Assembly: GCA_027484055.1 (NCBI GenBank)
Contig: JAIXQH010000047.1
Span: 1-64,000 of the forward strand
Source: Verrucomicrobiaceae bacterium
GTDB lineage: Bacteria; Verrucomicrobiota; Verrucomicrobiia; Verrucomicrobiales; Akkermansiaceae
DNA length: 64,000 nt
Reading direction: 5' to 3'
Made by a program: the position numbers and the translations under genes. This document shows positions 1-8,715 of the stretch, one piece after another. Under the pieces are notes generated by a model. It was not told the DNA's origin. It ran no database searches and saw nothing but the letters and a program-made list of their open reading frames with translations. Each line of letters starts with the position of its first letter. Within the stretch, counting starts at the first letter, position 1.

Positions 1-717
1 CACGATTTGGGCGAATTCATGAAAGGGCTACTGCAACGCTTCACCCAATGGTTCAACTCCACGCAATCCCGGGTCGGGCGGCTGTGGGAGGATCGCTTCA
101 AGAGCGTGATCGTAGAAAGTGGCACCGCCGCGCGGACCATCGCAGCCTACATCGACCTCAATCCGGTGCGAGCCGGGATGGTCGCAGACCCGGCGGACTA
201 CCGCTGGAGCAGCTACGGCGAGGCGGTGGGTGGCGGGGCGAAAGGAAATGGAAAAACGGCTCGGCAAGGTCTAGTCCGCAACTACTTCGCCGATCAGGGA
301 GTGGGATTTGAGGCGGAAAAATGGCCGGAAGTATCGCGCTTGTTTCGGAGCATCATGGGCATCGCACTCGGGCGGAAACCGGGACGAGCCGACGAAGCAA
401 AGTCAGGAACATCAACAAAATCATCCACCCCTCGCCGGCCCATCACGAAGAACAGCGCCGAATTACTGGCTAGCGAAAGCGGTGACAACGAAACGGTTCT
501 CCCAGACCTCACGGTCGCAAAAATGCTGCATTGCCGAGTGAGATATTTCACTGACGGAGCCGTCATCGGGAGTCGGGACTTCGTCAATGAAGCCTTCACC
601 ACAGCGCGAACGCGCTTCGGCCTCAAGCGCAAAGACGGAGCACGAAAGATGAAAGGAAACGCCAGTGCAGTGAAGGGAACCTTGTGGAGTATGAGAGATT
701 TGCAGAAAGGTGTTTAG
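1..717 (+). CDS. REP-associated (Y1/HUH) transposase, 5' end cut by the window
   Basis: This is the C-terminal part of a RAYT-type transposase, a single-strand DNA transposase related to IS200/IS605 TnpA and linked to REP elements. The reading frame is open from base 1, so the true start and the HUH metal-binding histidines lie outside the window. Family signatures include 'GRLWEDRFKS' near residue 28, 'AYIDLNPVRAGMV' near residue 48, and the C-terminal 'RYFTDGAVIGSRDFV' and 'ARKMKG' segments. No frameshift is seen in the visible part, so it may be active. A degraded relative lies at 22871-23175, and inverted repeats that could be substrates are scattered through the window. Confidence 0.85.
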   Translation, partial: HDLGEFMKGLLQRFTQWFNSTQSRVGRLWEDRFKSVIVESGTAARTIAAYIDLNPVRAGMVADPADYRWSSYGEAVGGGAKGNGKTARQGLVRNYFADQGVGFEAEKWPEVSRLFRSIMGIALGRKPGRADEAKSGTSTKSSTPRRPITKNSAELLASESGDNETVLPDLTVAKMLHCRVRYFTDGAVIGSRDFVNEAFTTARTRFGLKRKDGARKMKGNASAVKGTLWSMRDLQKGV

Positions 718-900
718 ATCCGTGTGTCCATGTCGTTAGACGGGATAAGTGCCTTGGGAAATCGGATGCTATCGCTTTTCCATCGGCTCTTCCTGCCCGA
801 CTGCCAGGTGTTGACGGTCATTGACTCATCTCTTCAAGCGGGCGATTCAATTCAAATTACACCCAATCGATCATTTGGAGACCAATGTGTTATGGAGAAA

Positions 901-1263
901 TTACTCGGGAGAGTCTTCTTCTGGGGCTTTCGGAATCTTGTCCACTTCCTCGAGCAGGTTGACGATTTCCACTCCACGGATGGCGGAGTTATCGTGGTGA
1001 AAGCGAAGGACGGGAGTTGATTTTAGGACCACTCGTTTCATGACCTTGGATTGGATCGAGCCGTGGTCTTTATTCAGTTTGACGACGACTGAGTTCGCCT
1101 CGCCGCCTAAGACGCCGACCCAGACTTTGGCTTCTTTGAGGTCTTGGGTCACTTCCACTTCACTCACCGTCACAAGGCGGTTATGCCATTCGTAATCTTT
1201 TTGAATGACGGCACCGATTTCACGGCGGAGGAGTTCGTTGACTCTGACAAGGCGGCGGGACAT
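901..1263 (-). CDS. rbfA: 30S ribosome-binding factor A
   Basis: RbfA is a small KH-fold protein that binds the 30S subunit and helps mature the 5' end of 16S rRNA. The 120-residue product has the family start 'SRRLVRVNELLRREIGAVI', a helix-strand pattern of the right length, and the late segment 'LRFHHDNSAIRG', which matches the usual FxxDxSxxxG region. It has an acidic tail. It lies downstream of infB on the same strand, the usual nusA-infB-rbfA order. The 92-bp gap to infB holds an inverted repeat element, so the two may not be tightly co-transcribed. Confidence 0.93.
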   Translation of the reverse strand: MSRRLVRVNELLRREIGAVIQKDYEWHNRLVTVSEVEVTQDLKEAKVWVGVLGGEANSVVVKLNKDHGSIQSKVMKRVVLKSTPVLRFHHDNSAIRGVEIVNLLEEVDKIPKAPEEDSPE

Positions 1264-1268
1264 GGGAG

Positions 1269-1357
1269 TTAAGACTTAAGACTTGGAGACGTAAGACTCA
1301 AGAGAAGAGGCAGAGGGTGATTTCTTGCGTCTTGTGTCTTAAAGTCTTGGGTCTTTT
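1269..1357. repeat. Intergenic inverted repeat with GTCTTA/TAAGAC units
   Basis: The gap between infB and rbfA is almost filled by two arms rich in a repeated AAGACT unit (1269-1304) and its complement AGTCTT/GTCTTG (1324-1357). The arms can fold on each other. The right arm runs into the infB stop codon. It resembles a mobile or REP-like intergenic element rather than a classical terminator, although it could slow transcription between the genes. Confidence 0.5.
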
Positions 1358-3533
1358 AGAGCGTTTGTGCGTATTTTTCGAGCTTGTAGCACTCAATGAT
1401 GTCGCCTTCTTCGTATTCATTGAACTCGCCGAGACGAATGCCGCATTCGAAGTTGGTGCGGACTTCCTCGACCTCGTCCTTGAAGCGGCGGAGCGTGGAC
1501 ATGCGACCGTCGAAGACAGGCGTGCCGCCACGGATGACGCGCGCGTGGGCCTTGCGGTGGATGCGTCCGTCCATGACGAAGGAGCCGGCGACCCGGCCGC
1601 GGTTGAGCTTGAAGACTTGGCGGACTTCGGCGTGACCGATGATCGATTCGCGTGTGAGTGGCTCCAGGAGGCCGAGCATGGCTTCCCGGACTTGGTCGAT
1701 GAGTTCGTAAACGATCGAGTAGAGCTTTACTTCGACATTTGCAGCCTTGGCGGCTTTTACGGCCTTGGCCTCGACCTTAACGTTGAAGCCGAGGATGATG
1801 GCATCTGTGGAGGCGGCGTAGGAGATGTCCGACTCGGTGATCGGGCCTGCGGCAGCGGTGATGAAAGAGGACTCGACCTTGTCGGAAGTGATGGCGAGCA
1901 CGGCTTTTTTGATCGCTTCTACGGAGCCTTGCACGTCGCATTTGAGGATGAGCTTGAGCTGGGCCTTACCGCCGCCGTCACGGACCATCGAATAGAGGTC
2001 CTCCATGCGATTGCGGTGTTGGGGTTTCAATCGGATGAGGCGCTGAGCTTCTTGGCGTTCACCGGCGAGGGACTTGGCCTCGCGTTCGGTTTTCATCTCG
2101 GTGAGGTGGTCGCCGACGTTTGGCAACTCTTCGAAGCCAATGACTTCGACGGGCATACCAGGGTGGGCTGACTTCACGGCGACGCCACGGTCATTGATAA
2201 GGGATCGGACTTTGCCGGCGTAGGGGCCGCAGATGAATGGGGTTCCGACCTTCAAGGTGCCGGACTCGATGATGACGGTGGCGGTGGTGCCTCGACCGGG
2301 GACAACGCGGGCCTCGATGACGGCGGCGCGGGCGAGGCCTTTGGGGTTAGCCTTGAGTTCGAGAACTTCAGCTTGGAGAGCCATGAGGTCGAGAAGGTCG
2401 TCCATGCCCATGCCGGTGAGGGCGGAAACTTCGGCGAATTCAGTGTCGCCGCCGTAGTCGGTTGTTTGGAGGCCGTTTTCTGCGAGTTGGGACTTCACGC
2501 GGTCCACGTTTGCAGATGGGAGATCACATTTGTTAATGGCGACGATGACCGTTTTCTTGGATTTCTTGGCGTGTTTGATGGCCTCGACGGTCTGGGGCAT
2601 GATGCCGTCATTCGCGGCGACCACGAGCACGATGATGTCCGTGATGTCTGCGCCACGAGCGCGCATGTCTGAGAAAATGGCATGGCCGGGAGTGTCGAGG
2701 AAGGTGATTTCCTGGTCTCTATGGATGACTTGGTAGGCACCGATGTGCTGGGTGATGCCGCCTGCTTCGCCTGAGGTGATCTTGGTTTTACGGAGGAAAT
2801 CGAGCAGCGACGTCTTTCCGTGGTCCACGTGGCCCATGATGGTGATGATGGGTGGACGGAATTTAAGGAGGTCAACCGGTTCAGCGACAGGTGCTTCTGG
2901 CTCTTTGATGACTTCGACAATTTTGTGGATACCCTTGTCCTTGTCGCGTTTTTCACGCTCGAAGACGAAGCCGTGGATTTCACAAATTTTGGCAGCGATG
3001 TCCGGTTCCAGCGGCTGGTTCGGAGCTGGAAAGACGCCGATTTTGATCAAGTCCGCCATGATGTTGAACGGCTTTAACCCGAGTCGGGCGGCCAGATCAG
3101 GGATCAGGATCGGGGGTTTGATGACGATGAGCTTTGGATCGTCTGGTTGGAGTCCATCATCTTCTTCGGCCAGTTGAGCGGCGGCTAGGGCAGCGGCTTC
3201 TGCGGTGGCCGCAGCAGCGGCTAGACTCGCGGCGTGAGCGGCTTTTGCGGCGGCTTCGATGAGGACGGGGTCTTCTGCGTCGAGCAGCTTGGAAATCGTG
3301 CCGAGCACGGCTTTGCCGGTGCGGGTGGTTTTCTTGACCTTCGGCTTTTTCTCGTCTGCGAAGAGGTCGAGGGCATTTGCTTTCTGCTCATCGAGCACGC
3401 TAGGGCCCGGAACAATCGCTTCTGGCTCCACTACCTCCTTGCGTTGGCGCTCGCGCCGCGAAGGTTTTTTAGTCGTATCGAGTAGATCGAGGACTTTAGA
3501 TTTTTTGGGAGAGCTGTTGCTATTTTCGGGCAT
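1356..3533 (-). CDS. infB: Translation initiation factor IF-2
   Basis: IF-2 is the GTPase that delivers fMet-tRNA to the 30S subunit and promotes subunit joining. The 725-residue protein has a lysine/alanine-rich N-terminal region, an IF2_N segment near residues 140-190, and then the G domain with G1 'GHVDHGKTS', G3 'DTPGH' and G4 'NKCD'. Domains II-IV follow, ending in '[18 protein letters not shown]'. It is shorter than the E. coli form because the N-terminal linker is short. nusA lies 62 bp upstream, so they are probably one transcription unit. Confidence 0.97.
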   Translation of the reverse strand: MPENSNSSPKKSKVLDLLDTTKKPSRRERQRKEVVEPEAIVPGPSVLDEQKANALDLFADEKKPKVKKTTRTGKAVLGTISKLLDAEDPVLIEAAAKAAHAASLAAAAATAEAAALAAAQLAEEDDGLQPDDPKLIVIKPPILIPDLAARLGLKPFNIMADLIKIGVFPAPNQPLEPDIAAKICEIHGFVFEREKRDKDKGIHKIVEVIKEPEAPVAEPVDLLKFRPPIITIMGHVDHGKTSLLDFLRKTKITSGEAGGITQHIGAYQVIHRDQEITFLDTPGHAIFSDMRARGADITDIIVLVVAANDGIMPQTVEAIKHAKKSKKTVIVAINKCDLPSANVDRVKSQLAENGLQTTDYGGDTEFAEVSALTGMGMDDLLDLMALQAEVLELKANPKGLARAAVIEARVVPGRGTTATVIIESGTLKVGTPFICGPYAGKVRSLINDRGVAVKSAHPGMPVEVIGFEELPNVGDHLTEMKTEREAKSLAGERQEAQRLIRLKPQHRNRMEDLYSMVRDGGGKAQLKLILKCDVQGSVEAIKKAVLAITSDKVESSFITAAAGPITESDISYAASTDAIILGFNVKVEAKAVKAAKAANVEVKLYSIVYELIDQVREAMLGLLEPLTRESIIGHAEVRQVFKLNRGRVAGSFVMDGRIHRKAHARVIRGGTPVFDGRMSTLRRFKDEVEEVRTNFECGIRLGEFNEYEEGDIIECYKLEKYAQTL

Positions 3534-3595
3534 CCGGGCTGGCTGAAGAGTTCGTGAGAGTGTGGAAATGGGACGGGAATCGGTAAGAGGGTAAT

Positions 3596-4870
3596 TTAGG
3601 AGGCCGAGCTGCCGGTGACGATGTCTTTGGCGCGGACGAGAATCGCTTCTGCGGCTTGCTCGGTGATTTCGAGGGCGGCGGCGATGTAGTCGGCAGGCAT
3701 GTCGATGACGTGCTCCGGGATGAAGCCACCGGCGAGGGTTAGCTTGTTGGCGAGTTCGTCGGAGATGCCGAGCTGTTCGCCGAGGGTATGTGCGGCCCCG
3801 CCGATGCGTTCTTTAAATTGTTCTTCCTTGGACTCGTCGCGGCGGACTTGCACGTCCCAACCCATGAGGCGTGAGGAGAGGCGGGCGTTTTGGCCTTTAC
3901 GGCCGATGGCTTTACTGAGGTCGATTTCGTCCACGGTGACGTGGACGATGCGGTTCGCTTCGTCCACGGTGATGGAGCGCAGTTCGGCGGGCTTCAGGGC
4001 CTCACGGACAAATTCTTTGGGGTCTTCGCTCCAGCGGATGATGTCCACTTTCTCGTTGTTGAGTTCGCGGACGATGTTTTTGACGCGGGCACCGCGCATG
4101 CCGACGCAGGCACCGACGGGATCGACCTTCGGGTCGCTGCTCCAGACGGCAACTTTGGTGCGGAAACCGGCTTCGCGAGCGATACCGCGAATTTCCACGG
4201 TGCGGTCTGAGATTTCATTCACCTCGGCTTCGAACAAGCGGCGGACGAAGTTCGGGTGGCTGCGGGAGAGGATGATTTCTGGGCCACGGCCTTCATTTTC
4301 AACGGCTAAGACGTAGGCACGAATGCGGTCACCGATGTTGTAGTCTTCGCCTTGGACGCGTTCGCGGTTCGGCATGATGCCTTCGAATTTTCCGAGGTCG
4401 ATCATCACGTCATTCCGCTCGAAGCGGCGGACGGTGCCGGAGACGACATCGCCGGCGCGGTCCTTGAACTCTTCGTAAATCATCTCTTTCTCCGCCTGGC
4501 GGAGGCGCTGCATCATGGTCTGCTTGGCAGTCTGGACGGCGATGCGGCCGAAATCTTTGGGTGTGACGTTGAATTCTTGGGTGTCGCCGATTTGTGCAGT
4601 GGCCGATTTTTTGACGGCGGTGGATAGCGGGACTTCGTTGAACTTGTCTTGGTGGTCGTCATCGGCGACGACGCTGAGAATGGCGAAGATGCGAGTTTCG
4701 CCTTTTTTCAGGTTCACTTCAGCGCGAAGAGTCTCGATGGCGTCGGCACCCGGGACCATTTTGCGGTAGGCGGAGATGAAAGAAAACTCGAGCGCGGCAA
4801 CGACCTTGTCTCGGTCGATGCCTTTTTCTTTTTCGTAATACTCAATGAGGGCGACGATATCGTTGGTCAT
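3596..4870 (-). CDS. nusA: Transcription termination/antitermination factor NusA
   Basis: NusA binds RNA polymerase and nascent RNA and modulates pausing, termination and antitermination. The 424-residue protein has the N-terminal polymerase-binding domain, an S1 domain ('GDVVSGTVRRFERNDVMIDL', around residue 139), and two KH domains ('DPVGACVGMRGARVKNIV' and 'LSKAIGRKGQNARLSSRL'). A short helical tail resembles a single helix-hairpin-helix repeat. It heads a nusA-infB-rbfA block. rimP, which usually precedes nusA, is not here: the next gene upstream is folA, behind a terminator-like hairpin. Confidence 0.96.
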   Translation of the reverse strand: MTNDIVALIEYYEKEKGIDRDKVVAALEFSFISAYRKMVPGADAIETLRAEVNLKKGETRIFAILSVVADDDHQDKFNEVPLSTAVKKSATAQIGDTQEFNVTPKDFGRIAVQTAKQTMMQRLRQAEKEMIYEEFKDRAGDVVSGTVRRFERNDVMIDLGKFEGIMPNRERVQGEDYNIGDRIRAYVLAVENEGRGPEIILSRSHPNFVRRLFEAEVNEISDRTVEIRGIAREAGFRTKVAVWSSDPKVDPVGACVGMRGARVKNIVRELNNEKVDIIRWSEDPKEFVREALKPAELRSITVDEANRIVHVTVDEIDLSKAIGRKGQNARLSSRLMGWDVQVRRDESKEEQFKERIGGAAHTLGEQLGISDELANKLTLAGGFIPEHVIDMPADYIAAALEITEQAAEAILVRAKDIVTGSSAS

Positions 4871-4914
4871 GGCGGGCGGTGTCTGCGATCGGCGCTGCTG
4901 ATGTCTGGAGACGC

Positions 4915-4940
4915 AAAAGAGTGGGTTGAAAGACCCACTC
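4915..4940 (-). terminator. Rho-independent terminator between folA and nusA
   Basis: A perfect 8-bp stem (4919-4926 with 4933-4940) closes a 6-base loop. Read on the minus strand it is followed by four T residues. It would end thyA-folA transcripts and isolate the nusA block, which then needs its own promoter in the short stretch before 4870. Read on the plus strand the tail is a pyrimidine run, but no plus-strand gene ends here. Confidence 0.7.
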
Positions 4941-5016
4941 CTTTCTTTCGTCAGAAGCTGTATGGGGGTTTCTTAAGGTGGAGGGATTCCGGTTGCAAGC
5001 CGAAACTCGGCAGGTG

Positions 5017-5487
5017 CTAGGTCTGGAAGTGACGACGCACTTGGAAGGAGGGGTGGGTTTCGAGGATTTCTGAGTTTGGAAAGTGAGATTCAAACTCGGG
5101 CAGGAAGGTGTCTCCGGGGTGATTTTCGTTGAGGTGGCTGACGAGTAGATCGTCGAGTGTGGTGAGAAAGGCGGCGTAGATTTCGGCCCCGCCGATGATA
5201 AAGACCTGGCCGTCGAGGCCGGGGATTTGGGCGAGTTCGCCAGGGTGATGAATGATTTCTAGGCCGGGTGCGGACCAACTGAGGTCGCGGGTGAGTATGA
5301 TATTGCGGCGATTTGGGAGTGGGCGTCCGATGGATTCGTAGGTTTTCCGACCCATGACGATGGGATGACCGGTGGTGGTGCGTTTGAAAAATGCGAGGTC
5401 CTCGGGCAGGTGCCAGGGGAGCTTGCCTGCGCGACCGATGACGCGTTCTGGGGTCATGGCGACCAGGGCGGTGAGGCGTAGGCTCAT
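5017..5487 (-). CDS. folA: Dihydrofolate reductase
   Basis: DHFR reduces dihydrofolate to tetrahydrofolate with NADPH. It regenerates the folate oxidised by thymidylate synthase, whose gene is directly upstream. The 156-residue protein has the classical landmarks: 'RVIGRAGKLPWHLPEDLAFF' with the active-site Trp and acidic residue, 'IVMGRKTYESIGRPLPNR', and the NADPH-binding 'VFIIGGAEIYAAFL'. The start is 6 bp after the thyA stop, so the two are surely co-transcribed. Confidence 0.96.
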   Translation of the reverse strand: MSLRLTALVAMTPERVIGRAGKLPWHLPEDLAFFKRTTTGHPIVMGRKTYESIGRPLPNRRNIILTRDLSWSAPGLEIIHHPGELAQIPGLDGQVFIIGGAEIYAAFLTTLDDLLVSHLNENHPGDTFLPEFESHFPNSEILETHPSFQVRRHFQT

Positions 5488-5493
5488 GGGATT

Positions 5494-6306
5494 TTAAATG
5501 GCGACTGGGGCCTTGATGGGGGGGGGGGGATCGTAGTGATCGAGACGGATGTCGTCGATGGTGAAGGCGTCGAGGTCTTTAACGTCGGGATTTAACCAGA
5601 GTGTGGGGAGGGGGCGGGGCTCGCGGCTGAGCTGGAGGATGGTTTGCTCTAGGTGATTCGAGTAGAGGTGGACGTCGCCCATGGTGTGGACGAAGTCGCG
5701 GGCCTCGAAGCCGCAGACGTGGGCGATCATCTGGGTGAGGAGGGCGTAGGAAGCGATATTAAAGGGAACGCCGAGAAAGAGGTCGGCGCTGCGTTGATAG
5801 AGTTGGCAGGACAGGCCGGGGCGTCCGTCGGGTGGGGCTTCATGGACGTAAAATTGGAAGAGAAGGTGGCAAGGAGGGAGTGCCATTTGGTGGATTTGGC
5901 CGACATTCCATGCGGAGACGATGTGTCGGCGCGAATGGGGATTTCCTAATAAGCCGTCGATGAGGAGGCGGATTTGATCGACCGTCCGCCCTTCTGGAGT
6001 GGGCCATGAGCGCCATTGCTTGCCATAGACGGGGCCGAGTTCGCCTTCTGCATCGGCCCATTCGTCCCAGATGGTGACGCCATTTTCCTTAAGGTAGCGG
6101 GTGTTCGTCTCGCCGCGGAGGAACCAGAGGAGTTCGTGGATGATGGAGCGGAGGTGGAGTTTCTTGGTGGTGACGCAGGGGAAGCCGAGGCGTAGATCGT
6201 AGCGGACTTGGCGGCCGAAAAGGGACCGCGTGCCGGTGCCGGTGCGATCGGAACGGGTTTCACCGTTTTCCAAAACGTCGCGCATAAGATCGAGGTAGGG
6301 CTTCAC
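5494..6306 (-). CDS. thyA: Thymidylate synthase (ThyA type)
   Basis: ThyA methylates dUMP to dTMP with methylene-tetrahydrofolate and produces dihydrofolate for FolA. The protein shows '[11 protein letters not shown]', '[16 protein letters not shown]', '[20 protein letters not shown]', the nucleophile in '[12 protein letters not shown]', and a conserved end 'IKAPVAI'. A GTG at 6304-6306 is chosen because it gives '[11 protein letters not shown]', the standard ThyA N-terminus. A TTG at 6342 would add 12 unsupported residues. Near the end, 12 consecutive G bases (plus strand 5518-5529) encode a run of four prolines where the family usually has a mixed DPHPxI segment. Confidence 0.95.
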   Translation of the reverse strand: MKPYLDLMRDVLENGETRSDRTGTGTRSLFGRQVRYDLRLGFPCVTTKKLHLRSIIHELLWFLRGETNTRYLKENGVTIWDEWADAEGELGPVYGKQWRSWPTPEGRTVDQIRLLIDGLLGNPHSRRHIVSAWNVGQIHQMALPPCHLLFQFYVHEAPPDGRPGLSCQLYQRSADLFLGVPFNIASYALLTQMIAHVCGFEARDFVHTMGDVHLYSNHLEQTILQLSREPRPLPTLWLNPDVKDLDAFTIDDIRLDHYDPPPPIKAPVAI

Positions 6307-6360
6307 GCGGGAGATCAAGCCATGCGAGAAATCTGGCCGCAAGGCATAAGGGAGCCATTC

Positions 6361-7350
6361 TCAGAGCACCCGGTCCAGCAGAGGTCGGCCGGAGAGGTAG
6401 CGGTTGAAATTTTCGAGAAAATGGCGGACGAGGCTGCCTGATTCATCGGCATGGCCACCGGCGATGTGTGGGGTGATGAAACAATTTGGCTCCGCGCGGA
6501 GTGGGTGCTCGGCGGGGAGGGGCTCAGGCTCGGTGACGTCTAGCCATGCGGCGGCGAGGTGATGATGGCGGAGGGCTGCTAAAAGTGCGTCTTGGTCGAT
6601 GGTGCTACCGCGGCCGATGTTGTAGAGGACGGCACCGGGTTTCATCTGAGCGAGGCGGGTGGCATTGATGAAGTGGTGGGATGCGGCGTTTTCCGGTAGA
6701 ATGTTGATGATATGGTCGGCGGTGGCGAGTGCGGCGGGGAGGTCTTCTTCGGTGATGGTGAGGTGGCCTTCGTCGCCACGGGGGCTGCGGCGCATGGCGG
6801 TGATGTTCATTTGGAAGGGTGCGAGCAGGTCCACCAAGCGAGTGGCGATCCCGCCGAAGCCGAGGATGAGGAGATTTTGGCCACGCAGGGAGATGCATTC
6901 GGAGCGGAGCTGGAACCAAGCGGGGGAGGCGTTCGCGGCTTGGCTGGCGAGGGCTTGGGGGAGTCTGCGTGACTGGGCGAGCATGAAGGAGAAGACGTGC
7001 TCGGCGCAGGCGGCGGCATAGACACTGGAGCTGTTGGTGAGGATGAGGCCACGCGCGATGGCCATTTCTCGAAACTCTGGGGTATCGTAGCGGGTGAATC
7101 CTGCGCTACTGACGTGGATCCATTTCAGTCGCTCGGATCGTGCGATGCTTTCGAGATCTGGCTGGCCGAACGCGATATCTGCGGAAGGAAATGATGGGTC
7201 GGGTGCGGGTGCGGAGAGGACGGAGGCGGGGCGATTGACCGGGATGATGAGCTCATGAGGGCCGATGCCTTGCTTGAGGAGGAGGGCGTTTGTTTCGGAA
7301 AATGGGGTATCTGAGAAAATTCGAAGCGTCTGCATGGTCGGGTGGATCAT
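6361..7350 (-). CDS. D-2-hydroxyacid dehydrogenase family protein
   Basis: This is an NAD(P)-dependent oxidoreductase of the D-isomer-specific 2-hydroxyacid dehydrogenase family. It has a Rossmann motif 'LLILGFGGIATRLVDLL' near residue 156, and the family catalytic set: Arg in 'NIGRGSTIDQDAL', Glu in 'VTEPEPLPAEHPL', and His in 'FITPHIAGGH'. The 329-residue length is usual. The substrate cannot be told from sequence; glyoxylate/hydroxypyruvate-type or phosphoglycerate-type activity are both possible. It lies upstream of thyA on the same strand and diverges from the putative diadenylate cyclase gene across about 90 bp. Confidence 0.85.
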   Translation of the reverse strand: MIHPTMQTLRIFSDTPFSETNALLLKQGIGPHELIIPVNRPASVLSAPAPDPSFPSADIAFGQPDLESIARSERLKWIHVSSAGFTRYDTPEFREMAIARGLILTNSSSVYAAACAEHVFSFMLAQSRRLPQALASQAANASPAWFQLRSECISLRGQNLLILGFGGIATRLVDLLAPFQMNITAMRRSPRGDEGHLTITEEDLPAALATADHIINILPENAASHHFINATRLAQMKPGAVLYNIGRGSTIDQDALLAALRHHHLAAAWLDVTEPEPLPAEHPLRAEPNCFITPHIAGGHADESGSLVRHFLENFNRYLSGRPLLDRVL

Positions 7351-7439
7351 AAATGGGAAAAATGAGAGTTGGCAACGACGAGGCGCTTTTTTTGAGGTTG
7401 CCCGCTTGGTGCTTACTCAGTGAGATAAAGGAACTTGAT

Positions 7440-8708
7440 ATGAACTCACTTTCACCACGACCGCTTGAACTCACGTTGGAGGAAATGGTGATGCAAGTGC
7501 ATGACTTACTGGCGGGTTCTGTGGATGGGCCGACGAGGGAAGAAATCGAAGCGGTGTGCAATGTCTTGTATGCGTCGAGTCTTTTAAAGGAAGAAGGGCG
7601 CGTGGTGAGGGCGCGGTTGATACTGGCACCGGCGGATGCATTTTCCTCGGCTGAAGAATCTCCGACAGGGGCGAACGTGGTGAGATTTGAGCGGCCTCAA
7701 CCGTTGACGAGTCATTCGATCAAGGGGCTGAGTCCGGCAGCGAGTTTTTTTCACTCGGCACTGGGAATCTGGCCGGACCGGGACCGAGGGTTTCGCATTT
7801 GGGGCATCATTAACACGGGGCCGCGCTGGTTGAACTTGGTGGCGGGCGGGCGGAAATCAGTGGGGGAGGTGATGCCGTATCCGATCATCCATGTGCGTGA
7901 TCCGGGGTGGTTACTTTTTTATTATGGGTATAGTTTGCTTGCCGAGTGGCGGGGGCGGGATTTTTTCGGGCCGCGGATGGATGTGTTTCAGTCGCGCTTG
8001 CTACACGAGCGTTTCGCCGGGCATCGGCTGGAATTTGTGCAGGGCTTGATCGAGTGTTGTCTGCCGGGCACTCTGAGCGTGGCGGTTTATGCGGATGTGT
8101 CGCATTTGATTTCCCTCCAGTTTGTCAAACGCATCATCAATCTTGTGCGATCAAGCGGCCATGGCGGGAGTTTGGTTTTCATCCCGCAGTCGCAGGAAGC
8201 GAGTGGCTGGATCGACTGTAAATTTCCCTTGGCTTCGGATGGTGAGGTCTCGCGGTTCCGGAAGCTGCTGCATGCGATGATCCGGCGCTTAGGTGAACTC
8301 TGCGAACCAGGGGCGAGTGCGGATGAGGCGTGGCAGGTGTTTCGAAATCATAGCGATACGCAGCTGGATCGCTTGGAGGAATCGTTTTTTGAATTGGCTC
8401 GGCTGCTCTCGGATATGATGCAAGTGGACGGGGCCTTAGTGCTCGACCAGTCGCTGCGAATCATCGGCTTCGGTGGGGAAATCCGGGTGGACCGGAATGT
8501 GTTAGCGGTGAGTCACGCACAGGACTTGGAGGGGAGGCATGTCACCCCGTGGAATGTGCAAAGTGATGGCACGCGGCATCGTTCGGTTTACCGATTGTGT
8601 TCGGTGGAGCCGAAGATGCTCGGGTTTGTCATTTCACAAGACAGCCATGTGCGGATGATTGCGAACGTGGATGACGCGGTGGTATTCTGGCAGCACTCGA
8701 TGATCTGA
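7440..8708 (+). CDS. Putative diadenylate cyclase (DAC domain) with an N-terminal sensor-like module
   Basis: The C-terminal part (about residues 300-415 of 422) carries both active-site motifs of the DisA/CdaA diadenylate cyclase domain: DGA at about 330-332 ('VDGALVLDQ') and GTRHRS at about 377-382. These bind ATP and form c-di-AMP in known enzymes. After the RHR motif comes 'GFVISQDSHVRMI', as in DAC folds. The first 300 residues match neither the DisA nor the CdaA layout; there is no membrane segment and no HhH domain. A segment 'GHGGSLVFIP' suggests the DACNV-type modules predicted to partner DAC domains. ATG 7440 is chosen because AAAGGAA precedes it; an in-frame ATG at 7353 lacks this. 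Cyclase activity is inferred. Confidence 0.7.
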   Translation: MNSLSPRPLELTLEEMVMQVHDLLAGSVDGPTREEIEAVCNVLYASSLLKEEGRVVRARLILAPADAFSSAEESPTGANVVRFERPQPLTSHSIKGLSPAASFFHSALGIWPDRDRGFRIWGIINTGPRWLNLVAGGRKSVGEVMPYPIIHVRDPGWLLFYYGYSLLAEWRGRDFFGPRMDVFQSRLLHERFAGHRLEFVQGLIECCLPGTLSVAVYADVSHLISLQFVKRIINLVRSSGHGGSLVFIPQSQEASGWIDCKFPLASDGEVSRFRKLLHAMIRRLGELCEPGASADEAWQVFRNHSDTQLDRLEESFFELARLLSDMMQVDGALVLDQSLRIIGFGGEIRVDRNVLAVSHAQDLEGRHVTPWNVQSDGTRHRSVYRLCSVEPKMLGFVISQDSHVRMIANVDDAVVFWQHSMI

Positions 8709-8715
8709 GAGAAGC

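Noticed and set aside
724-1020. 98-residue plus-strand frame after the transposase
   Set aside because: Its second half is antisense to rbfA and it shows no recognisable motif.
1317-2171. Long plus-strand open frame opposite infB
   Set aside because: It mirrors the conserved C-terminal domains of IF-2 and has no independent family signature or ribosome-binding site.
5494-5530. Frameshift in thyA at the G run
   Set aside because: The frame continues correctly into the conserved C-terminus 'IKAPVAI', so this copy is intact.
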